64,000 nt of DNA from Ustulina deusta (Eukaryota; Ascomycota; Sordariomycetes; Xylariales; Xylariaceae), in assembly GCA_023159155.1 (NCBI GenBank), contig JAJNNX010000024.1, positions 310,001 through 374,000 of the forward strand. Reading direction: 5' to 3'. This document shows positions 15,293 through 24,637 of this stretch, in pieces; position 1 is the stretch's first letter; the number at the start of each line of letters is the position of its first letter. A program made the translations under genes and the position numbers. The notes below the pieces were generated by a model. That model worked only from the letters and a program-made list of their open reading frames with translations. It did no database searches and was not told the origin of the DNA.

Positions 15293-15559
15293 TGTTGGAT
15301 TAATTGTACGCAATTAGCTAGGGCACTTACGGACCCCTTTGTACGAAGGGGTCTGGCCAAGGGGTCTGGGCTAAGGGGTCCGGCTAGGACCCACCTACAG
15401 ACCCCTCCGTACGGAAGGGTATATAGGGGGCTCCCACCTATCTATTTTTTTTTTTTTTTTTTTTTTTTAAGTATGGCATATAGTGAATAGATTATATTCT
15501 ACTAACTTTACAGGCATATATTGCTGCTTTGGAAATATGTAGTATACTTTATTTAAATA
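15293..15559 (+). repeat. 5' LTR of the TRIM-like element
   Basis: Direct repeat partner of 16,191-16,458. Differences between the two copies are largely C/T transitions, for example TATACTTTATTTAAATA here against TACACTCCATTCAAACA in the other copy, plus length variation of a poly-pyrimidine tract near the middle. Confidence 0.85.
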
Positions 15560-15795
15560 CTAATTAGTGTTTATATTTGTACTTTAGCTCGGTTTTTATA
15601 TAGATGTAGTACAAATTAGTTAGAATAATAACGGAATTTTGATTTAATTGCCCGGATTGTATATTTTATATTGTATACTCTAGTTTTTCTAGCAGTAGGC
15701 TAATAAAAAAAAAAGATTAATTACTTATATATACTTTGGTTTAGCTTTTATATAGACATTTAATTAATAACGCACAATTGTATTACTTTAATAAC

Positions 15796-16127
15796 CCTTT
15801 TCGATTTATACTTAGTCCAGCCTGCTTTTCGACCTGCTAGGTATAGCCCGTACGAAGACCTTACAGACCCTTTTTGACTTATACCTAGCCCTTCTGCCTT
15901 GCTAGGTGTAGCTTTTGTACGAAAACCTTATAGACCCTTTTTTGACTTATACCTAGTTTTTTGCCTTGCTAGGTGTAGCCCGTACAAAAGACCCCTTTCG
16001 ACCTATACCTAGCTTAGCCTCCCTTCCGCCCTGCTAGGTGTAGCCCGTACGAAAGACCCCCTTTGACTTATACTTAGCCTTGCCGACCCTGCTAGGTGTA
16101 GCCTGTACGAAGACCCCCTTTGACCTA
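15796..16127 (+). repeat. Internal tandem repeats, five units of 56-74 bp
   Basis: Five successive units share the core GACTTATACCTAG, then a variable pyrimidine-rich stretch, then TGCTAGGTGTAG, then CCCGTACGAAGACC. Unit starts are near 15,802, 15,876, 15,944, 16,000 and 16,065, with a sixth partial start at 16,122. They fill most of the element's interior and have no reading frame. A packaging or transcript-structure role is conceivable but is speculation. Confidence 0.8.
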
Positions 16128-16190
16128 CTTTTCCCCTATAGACCTTGCGTACGATTATGGCGATTAAATTATAAAAGAAAAAGTAGTTAG

Positions 16191-16458
16191 TGTTGGATTA
16201 ATTGTACGCAATTAGCTAGGGTATTTACGGACCTTTTTGTACGAAGGGGTCTGGCCAAGGGGTCTGGGCTAAGGGGTCCGGCTAGGACCCACTTATAGAC
16301 CCCTCCGTACGGAAGGGTATATAGGGGGCTCCCACTTACCCATTTCTTTTTTTTCTTTCCTTCCTTTGAGTGTGGCATATAGTGAATAGACTGTATTCCA
16401 CCAACCTTATAGGCATGTACTGCTGCCTTGGAAATATGCAGTACACTCCATTCAAACA
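16191..16458 (+). repeat. 3' LTR of the TRIM-like element
   Basis: Better preserved copy, ending in CA and preceded by an A/G-rich stretch (ATAAAAGAAAAAGTAG) suitable as a polypurine tract. It carries repeated GGGGTCTGG/GGGGTCCGG blocks and a TATATAGGGGG segment that could be a promoter element. Confidence 0.85.
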
Positions 16459-19400
16459 AAAAATATATTTTTATTTAACTAAAAAATTATTTAATAATAT
16501 TATTAAAATAATCTAAGCTTTATTAATAATTTATTATAATTTTAACTAAATAATTATTATTTATAAAATATTTTTAGTTTATATATATAAAACTAATAAA
16601 AATATTAATAAATTTATTTTTATATTTAATAACTTAGTTTAAAAATATTAATTTGCTAAGTTATAATAAAAATATAAATTTAAAAAAAAATTTATATAAA
16701 GCTTTTATAAATTTAAATATTTTTTATAAATTATTTATTAATAAAATTATTAAATTAATATATAATATTAAATAAACTTATAAAAACTATTAATAAATTA
16801 AACTTATTAATTTAATTAAATAAAAATCTAACCTAAATAATTAAACTTTTAGCAAACTTATTTACTAATTTTTAGCTAATTTTAAAAATTCTAAAATATT
16901 TATTTTAAAATAATTAAAATGAGTATTAACTATAAAAAAAATAAAAACTTATTAAAATAATAAAACTTATTTTATTTATAATAAAAAAAAATATATATTA
17001 ATTAATTATTTTAACTAAAAACCTAAAGTTTTAAATATTTAACTAGCAAAAAAAAGCTATAATAAAAATAGCTTTAGTAGTTTATTTAATTTAAAAAACA
17101 AATAAAACTAATAAAAGTTTTTTTATTAATTTTTTTATTTATTTTAATTAAAATATATAACTAAAATAAATTAATTATTTTTAAAATAAAAACTTTAGTT
17201 TTATATAATATTAAAGTTTATATAATAAATTAAACAATAATTAAAAATAAAAATAGTTTATTTAATTAAATTTTAAAAACTTTATAACTACTAAAATAAA
17301 ATAGTTAGTAAAGTTTATAAATATTTAATATATATTATAAAAATTAATAATTAATAATTTAAAAATTAAATATTAAAAAAATATTGTTAAATATTAAAAT
17401 AATTTTTTAAAAATAAAACAATTATTTTAAAGATAATTAAAACTAAAAAAATATAAAAAAACTTAAGGCCTTTAAACCTAAAACAAAAAAAGTCTATATA
17501 ATAATTCCTAAAAAAAAAAAAACTAAACTATTATTAAAAAAATTATATAAAGTTTTTAAAATTATTTCTACTAAAATAAATAAAAGCAACTAACTAAAAA
17601 GATTTTAAAAAATTTATTATAATTAAATTTATAATAACTAAAAATAATTAATATTTTATAAAAAAAATAGATTTAAATTAATTAAGTAGTATTATAAAAG
17701 ATTTTTAATAATAAACTAATTTTATTTTTTTAAAAAAAAAACCTTAAATATATAAATTTATAAATATTTATATAAATAATATTTTAATTTATTTTAAAAC
17801 TAAAAAATAATATTAGATCTATTATAAAAAAATAATCTATTGCTTATATTAAACTAAATATTAAAAAAATATTAAAAAATCTTATTTTAATATATTTATT
17901 ATTAATTATTTAAAAATAGTTATAAAAACTAAAATAAAAATTAGAGTTAATTTTATAAAAGTTTAAACAATTTTAAATTAGAACTTTAATAATTTTAAAA
18001 ATATTAAATTAATCTAGTTATTTTTTAAGCTTTATAATTATATTTATGTATTTATTTATTATACTAGTAAAATTGCCGCTTTTTTAAATTAATTATTAAA
18101 AAAAATAAACTATTTATAATAGAACTAGAATAAAAACAAGCTTTTAAATATATAAAACTACTAGTATATAAAATATTTATTTTAGTTTTTTTTAAACTTG
18201 GCTAACTAATATAAATAAAAATAAATATTTTATATAATATAATAAAAAAAATTATTTAGTAATAATAAAGAAATATAACCTAAAAACTTATAAAATATTT
18301 TTTTAAAATAATAATATTAATTAAACAAGTTTATTTAATTTAAAACTATAAATTTTTAGTAATAATATAAATTTTAAAATATTACTACTTAAAGCTTTTT
18401 AAAACTAAGTTTTTTATAATAACTAATTATTAAGTTTTATTATATTTTTTAAATAAATAGATTTTATTAATATAATAAATATACTAAGCTAATTTTTTAT
18501 TAAACTTTAATATTATTTTTTAATACTAATTAAAAAAAAATATAGTAGTTAATATTTTATTAAAAAAAATAGTTAAACTTTTTATAATTAAAACTAAAAA
18601 AGCTAAAAAAAAATAATATTAGTTTTACTTAATAAAATATTAAATTTTATATTAATTATAGATTTTTTATTTAATATTTTTTAAAAAGCTAACTTTATAA
18701 ACTTAATTAAATAAAAAAACTAGCTATAAAATTTAAAAAATAAAAACAAAAAGCTATATATATTTAAAGTTATTTTAAATAAAACTATTTTTTTTATATA
18801 ACTTTAATTTAAAAAGTTTATATGTTTTTAATTATTATATATTAAAATTAATATAAAATAATTAAAATATTAAAATAAAAATATTACTAGTTTTATTTAA
18901 AATATAATTATAAATAATATATATATAATTATTATAACTATAAAAAAAACAAAATATTATAAAACAAAACTTTTAGCTTTTTTTATTTATTATTTATACT
19001 AGTTATAATATAATAATATATAATAATAAATAATAAAAATATATTATTTAACTAATAAAGTTATAACTATATATAAATATTTATAAATAAATTTAGTTAT
19101 TTAATTATAACTTTATTTAGCAAAAAAATAAATATTATAAAATTACTAGCTATATAATATTATATAAATTTATATAAATTTTTTAATATATTAAATATAT
19201 AAATATTAAATAATATAAAACTATTTATTTTTAAGTTTATAGTAATAATTAATAATTTTATAAATATTAAGCATTATTTTAGTAGTACTTATTACCTTTA
19301 GACCTAAAAAATAATAAAATTAACTAATTAAAAACTAAACTAACAACTTTATTTTTATATTAATAAATACTAAAACAATTAAAATATTTATTTTTTTGTT

Positions 19401-19934
19401 TTAAATTTTATATATAATTTTTTATAATATTTATTAATTAATATATTATTACTAAAAATAGTAATAAAAATTAAAATATAAAACTTTTTAATAATAAATA
19501 TTAATAAAACTATTATAAATTTTAATACTAAGCAATAAATATTTAAACTAGTTTGCTAAACTTAAAATATTTAAAAAATAATATAAGCTATAAACTAATA
19601 AAAAAAATATTTAATAAATTTTAAAATAAAAAACTTGTTTTATACTAATTAATTATAAAAAATAAACAATAATTTTTTATTTTAATAAATCTAATTATTA
19701 TTTTTAGCTAAAATATTAATAATATTTAGTATATAGCTTAAAATTATAAAAATATACTAATTAAGCTTAACTAATTTTATAAAATTTATAAAAAAAATTT
19801 TAAACTTTTTATAAAATTATAAAAATAAATATATATAGTAGTAGCTAACAAATTTATAAATAATTATAAAAACAATAATAAAGTAGTATAATATAAAAAA
19901 ATTATATTTAAACTTTTAGTTTTAAAAAAAATAG

Positions 19935-20170
19935 TATAATAGTTAGTATAGTTTTAGCAAAACTTATAAAAACTTTAGACTTATATAGTAATAAAATAAG
20001 AAGTTTATATATAAACTAACTTATAATTTTATAGCTATATATATAAAGTTTATATTTATTTACTTTATAAACTTTATTTTTTTTATTTTTATTTTTTTTT
20101 TTTAGCTTAAAATCTTCGTTTATAATATTAATAAACTAGCTATAAAAGCTTTACTCGACTAATTATAACA
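19935..20170 (+). repeat. 3' LTR of the gypsy-type element
   Basis: Right copy of the direct repeat, 236 bp. It ends ATTATAACA, keeping the CA terminus lost in the left copy, and is followed by the ATTTT target duplication. The 20-30 bp to its left also match the DNA beside the inverted third copy at 62.9-63.1 kb, as expected for the 3' end of one element family. Confidence 0.85.
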
Positions 20171-22850
20171 ATTTTTATATATTAACTAATATTTTTTGTT
20201 TTATTATTTTATTTTTTATAGTTTATTAATAAATTTTCTAATATATAATTAGATTTTTTTATAGTTTATTATTATTTTAAATCTATTAAATTAATTATAT
20301 AAATTAATTATTATAAGCTAATATTTTTTTTTATATTTTTTAATATAAAAAAAGCTGCAAATATTTATAAAAATAATCTTTTTTATATATATATTTTTTT
20401 TTTAAAAACTTTTTTTATAAAGCTTTTTTTTTTTTTTTTTTTTATAATATAAGATTTATAAATATAATAATTCTTAATATTATTTATTTTTTTAATAATT
20501 TTATTTAGGTTTAATAAAGATTATTTGTTTAAATAATTTATTTTTTTATATTAACATCTTATTTTAGAGCTAACTTAATAAGCTACTAGTACTAAAAAGA
20601 TTGCTTAATTAATAAAAAATATAAAAAAAATTTTAAAATATAATATAATAATTAATATATTTAAAAGTTTTAAAAAAATAATTCTAGTAAGTTTTTTTAT
20701 TATAACAATTTGTTTAATAAGATTTTTTTTTTTTTATAAATATTTCAACTTTTTTAACTTTTTTAACTTTTTTAATTATAATTTTTTTAAAATTAAATTT
20801 TTTATAATTAAATAATTTATTTTTATTCTAAGTAATATATTATTTATATTTTAAATCTAAAATTTAAATCTTTTTTAATAAGTAGTTAATATTTATTATA
20901 TAAAGTAGTTTAAAAGTTTTATTATTATTTTTATTTTAAATAGTAATATAAGCTTATATATTTTAGTTTATAATATTTTTAATAAAGCTATTATTTTTTG
21001 TGGTATTTTATTTTAATAAGTTAAATCTTTAGATTTAAAGTCTAATATAAATAGAATAAAATTAGTTTTATATTAAGTGTTCGGAATATTTTATATAATA
21101 AAGTAAGTATATAAATTAAATTATAAAAAATTAAATAGTTTAGTTTAAAAGTTTTATATAATATTTGCTATATTATTATTACTGCTACTTTTATATTTTG
21201 GACGTATTACTAATATTATTTTTTTTATTTGTTTTTGCTATTTTTTTTTTTTTTTTTTTTTTTTTTAGTTCTAGGTATAAGTTCTAACAGCTTGTTTTAA
21301 CGTGTTTTATTTTTTTGTAATATTTATATTTTAGTTTTTTAAATATTACTTTTTTGTTTTTAAGATTAGTTATTATTACTGCTTGTTTTCTTTTTTATAA
21401 AATTAGATTTAGTTATTATTGCTAGCATTTTTTTAGTACTAATTAGTCCGTTTGATCTATATAAGTTTTTTTATTTTTTATAATTAATATTATATTAGTT
21501 AAAATTAAGATTTTAGTTTTTATTAAAGTTTAAAAAACTTAAGCTTAAGCTTTAAAATTTTTTTTAAAACTATAAATAAAATATATTATAAAGTAGTTTT
21601 TAAAAAACTTATGTTTAGGTTTTATTTTAGTATATTTTTTTTATATTGTTTTAATTTTATTTCTTAGTTTTTAAACAATTAAAAAAATTTTAATATTTAT
21701 TTTATTTTATTAAATTATTAATTAAAAAAATAATATAACTTTTTTTTAGTTATATTTTTTGTTTACTTATATAAATATTTTTTTTATTGTTTTAATATTG
21801 TTTATTATTTAATTTTAAAAAATAGAAAAGCTATTTTTTATTAAAAAAATGCTTTATTTTTAAGCAGTTTTTTAAACTATTATTTATAGCTATAAAATTT
21901 GTTTAGCTTTTTTAAAAAATTGCTTTATTATAAATTTATATATATTATATATATTAATTATTATTAATATATTAAAATATTATTTATAATAATTTTTTTA
22001 GCTTTTAAGTTTTTTAAATAAGTTAATTTTAATAATATTTATATTTAGTTCTTGTAGTTTAATAATAGCTCTACTAATAGTATTAATACTATTAGTTATG
22101 CTTTTTTTGTTAATATATTTATAATGTATAAGCTAAAAAAGTAAGTTATTATAAAAAATTAAAATTATAATAAAATTAAAACTTTGTTTTAAAATTATTT
22201 ATAGTTTAATTTTTATAATTGTTTAAGTAAAAAATATAAAATAAAGTTTAAATTTTGTTATTTTATTAATAAGTTTTTAGTTGATTTATTAGAGCTAGTT
22301 TTTTTTTTGTTTTTTTATAGGTCTATATTTTTATAGGGCAGCAACTATACTATATATTTAAATAGTTCTTTTTTATTTAGTAGTAAAAAAATATTTATGT
22401 TGTTTTGGTTTAGTATATAGTTGTTTGTTTTGATTATAGGTAGGTTAATATAAGTGTTATTTTGTTTATTATTTATCTAAAGGTCTATGTAGTCCTATTA
22501 TAAAGCTATATTTTGTACCGTTTTTTTTGTTTTTTTTAAGTATTAATTGTTTTGTTAGTTATAACTTAATATAAAAAAATTAAAAACTATTATTATAAAT
22601 GTTTTATATTATAAAATAATAGTTTTTAAAAGATCTAAGTTAGGGGGAAATTATAGCTTTTTTGGTCTTTTTAATTTATTTGATTTTTTTTTTTAGATTA
22701 ATTAAACGGGCTGTTATAAATCCGATCTAGTATTTTATTAGCTTATATTTTTTATTAGGTATAATATTATAGTAGCTAGCTGTTTATAGCTTAGTAAAAA
22801 AGTCTCCGGGCTTATAACCTAGTAAAATGATTAATATACAAGTATTGTAT
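20171..22850. repeat. AT-rich degenerate repeat DNA up to the compartment boundary
   Basis: T-rich on the plus strand, with long T-runs, no open frames and no recognised domain. A few G/C-containing segments persist (near 21,260-21,310, 22,330-22,500 and 22,640-22,810), so decay is less extreme than at 5-14 kb. Composition changes to normal coding-type DNA within about 100 bp near 22,850-22,920. Confidence 0.7.
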
Positions 22851-23359
22851 TTAGTTTGACTACATTATAACAGAAGGTGGGAAGACCTCAATATATATAT
22901 AAACGGTAATGACCGTGCCCTTTATCCCCTTAATCTTGTACAGTACATGAAGTGACTCCTTGACGTAGTTCACTTTCAACAGTAGCTACACCGAGATCAT
23001 CTGCACAGCCATCAGAGGAATGATACGTAAGCGGTATTCCAAACCAATCATCAGATTCCAACCTTATCGTAGCTGCGGTCATGCATAACATTATTTGCAC
23101 TTGCGAGGTTTTGTGGCTGAATAGAACTACGGTGATCCAGGGAAGTATTGAAATTTTTCGCATATTGAAGTGGTGTGAGTGGATCACAGGGATTAGTACA
23201 TGCTTGAGCCACCTTGGTAGCCTTGCTCGTATGGGATATAAACAACAGAAGTGTTATTTTTCATGACAGTCTAAGAAAACAACACACTAGGCGAGACACG
23301 GCAATAAAAACTGATTTTTCTCATTTCATATTCTTGATCAACAGATTCCCCAACAAATT

Positions 23360-23464
23360 AAAGTGGTTACTATACTAGGAAGTGTAGGCTCGGCCTATCT
23401 CCTAGTATAGGGGCGCTGCTATATTGAGACGAAGCGTGAATAGCTACTCACAGTTGCCCACTTC
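23360..23464 (-). mobile_element. Hairpin element copy 1 (MITE-like)
   Basis: About 105 bp bounded by AAAGTGG on the left and CCCACTT on the right, which are short inverted ends. It contains a 41-bp hairpin at 23,370-23,410 with perfect 11-bp arms (CTATACTAGGA / TCCTAGTATAG) around a 19-nt non-palindromic loop. Reverse-complemented, it matches the copies at 46,238-46,339 and 61,779-61,883, including loop sequence GATAGGCCGA. Confidence 0.75.
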
Positions 23465-23521
23465 AATATCTATCCCTAAGACTAACATTTCAGCCTTGCT
23501 CCTCCCCTCCCCTCTCCTCCC

Positions 23522-23917
23522 CTATAATGTACTTCGGTTTCCTGCTCCATTGTGAGAGTCCGTATTCCCGGAAACCCTATTGGCTTGAGGACGTAGAGCC
23601 AAAAGGTAGATGAGAGGAGTCAGCCAGATTATTTTTCTGCACATCTGGCTGTTAATACTAGATCTACCGATGGGGTTGTGGCTGCTTACATTATTTTTTC
23701 CATTCTGCTTCGGCCGCCGAAGACGGATTATGTACATGTCATTTCGTAGCTCTAGACTCTCGATCTCAAAGCCCTTATCTTTGCAAAACCTCTCAAGATT
23801 CTCAGAGAGCTTCTCGGGGCTTTTCACGCTGTCACAGGGCATTTGACGTTCGATAGTTTCCATCTCAATGTGGTTTTCCACACTGTCACAGCGCAATTGA
23901 CGTTCGATAGTTTCCAT
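23522..23917 (-). CDS. Possible small hypothetical protein with duplicated segment
   Basis: An open frame of 131 residues on the minus strand. Its N-terminus repeats METIERQ..CDSV twice because it spans a tandem DNA duplication; the middle (residues about 33-70) reads like a plausible folded segment rich in Lys/Glu/Leu, and the end is low in pattern. I recognise no family. The frame may belong to a longer spliced gene reaching towards 24,123, or be chance. No splice structure could be supported. Confidence 0.2.
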   Translation of the reverse strand: METIERQLRCDSVENHIEMETIERQMPCDSVKSPEKLSENLERFCKDKGFEIESLELRNDMYIIRLRRPKQNGKNNVSSHNPIGRSSINSQMCRKIIWLTPLIYLLALRPQANRVSGNTDSHNGAGNRSTL

Positions 23918-23935
23918 CTTGACGTGGTTCCTTGA
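23825..23935. repeat. Tandem duplication, 2 x about 57 bp
   Basis: Two adjacent copies share CTGTCACAG, GACGTTCGATAGTTTCCATC and a TGTGG/CGTGG ending, with a few substitutions between them. Period is about 57 bp, a multiple of three, so the minus-strand frame stays open through both copies. Confidence 0.8.
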
Positions 23936-24412
23936 GTAAGGTTCTGGATCTCAGCCGATAATTTTGGCGTGAACAGGGAATATGGGAAATGGAGGTTGCG
24001 ATTTGGAGTGAAGTGGAAGCGCAGAGAAGAGTGAGGAGTAATACCTAGACTAAATCGGCAATTTAAGGCGGACATTGTGACGCAAGGGGTTTTTACCGAG
24101 GCGGCATCCCTGAAAAGTGCCACATTACAACTCTGATATGCAATTCTTGGTCAAATGAGCCTGTAGCGTGAGGATCCCTTCAGCAAGCTAGGGATGTTGC
24201 AGATATATTGGGGCTCAGCCGTCACCAATGGATCTTTTGGAGGCTTAGTGTTCAATGCATCATGCGGTCATGCTGGGAAGTTCAGGACCCACGCTCAGCC
24301 TGCTTCATCCTCGTCCACCCTCCCTCGGTAGCCTCAATACTGATCCTTAGTAGATACCACCCTCAAGGCTAGATTCAAAACGCAGAATCAATCCGATAAT
24401 ATTCTAGGATGG

Positions 24413-24483
24413 TTGAGGCATTAAGAATCGAACCCGGGTCTAAAACATTGTTACAACCCCTCAGGAAAGAGGTGACGCATCAA
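24413..24483 (-). pseudogene. Decayed tRNA-like sequence
   Basis: On the minus strand, 71 nt contain an intact B-box (GGTTCGATTC at 24,425-24,434) and ends that pair as an acceptor stem with one mismatch (TTGATGC against GCCTCAA). The T-stem is broken: the 3' side reads CTTAA where CCCGG would pair, a change explained entirely by transitions. A D-like hairpin (CCTC/GAGG) can be drawn, but no good anticodon stem is visible, so no anticodon is assigned. Read as a tRNA-derived relic, not a working tRNA. Confidence 0.3.
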
Positions 24484-24637
24484 GCTGTTTGCCCGTACGT
24501 AAATCGAAAGATTTCTATCTCACCCTCTATCATCCCCGCAAGACTCTCGCCGCTTCTCCGGCCGAGTTTGGAGACGTCTTGGTAACGATCACCCTAGAAA
24601 GAGTTAGATTTGGGTCTCCAGCGCAGCGCGCAAAGCC

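Larger units (their letters stand above)
15293..16458 (+). mobile_element. TRIM-like non-autonomous LTR element nested in the gypsy element
   Basis: A 1,166-bp element bounded by direct repeats of 267 bp (15,293-15,559) and 268 bp (16,191-16,458). The repeats start TGTTGGATTAATTG; the 3' copy ends CAAACA and the 5' copy TAAATA. AAAAA flanks both sides (15,288-15,292 and 16,459-16,463), a 5-bp target duplication, although in such A-rich DNA it is weak evidence alone. The internal region of 631 bp has no coding capacity and holds five tandem repeats (15,796-16,127). It is clearly more GC-rich than the surrounding element, so it probably inserted later or suffered fewer RIP cycles. Small size, LTRs and no genes fit the TRIM/LARD class of LTR elements mobilised in trans. 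The 90-residue open frame on the minus strand lies inside the 3' LTR and is not a gene. Confidence 0.85.
14157..20170 (+). mobile_element. RIP-degenerate Ty3/gypsy LTR retrotransposon with nested insertion
   Basis: Two direct repeats (14,157-14,395 and 19,935-20,170) bound this element. They match over their whole length apart from transitions and poly-T length. The base pairs outside them, ATTTT on the left (14,152-14,156) and ATTTT on the right (20,171-20,175), form a 5-bp target-site duplication. A purine-rich tract (AAAAAAAATAG) abuts the right LTR, as a polypurine tract should for plus orientation. The A-rich plus strand at 18,134-18,202 reads AFKYIKLLVYKIFILVFF, matching the segment between reverse transcriptase and RNase H of gypsy elements. 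No open frame survives. Removing the nested 1.17-kb element and its duplication leaves about 4.84 kb, short for a gypsy element, so internal deletions or a partly non-autonomous origin are possible. Confidence 0.85.
22851..24637. other. Transition zone with no confident gene
   Basis: Mixed-composition DNA between the AT-rich block and the first gene. It contains copy 1 of the hairpin element (23,360-23,464), a 57-bp tandem duplication (23,825-23,935) and a tRNA-like relic (24,413-24,483). Short overlapping open frames on both strands at 22,930-23,270 have no recognisable content and are not called. Confidence 0.6.

Noticed and set aside
16187..16459. 90-residue open frame on the minus strand
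   Set aside because: It lies wholly inside the 3' LTR of the TRIM-like element; the matching frame is broken in the 5' LTR.
22930..23266. Overlapping frames on both strands just right of the boundary
   Set aside because: None shows family motifs or supportable splice sites.
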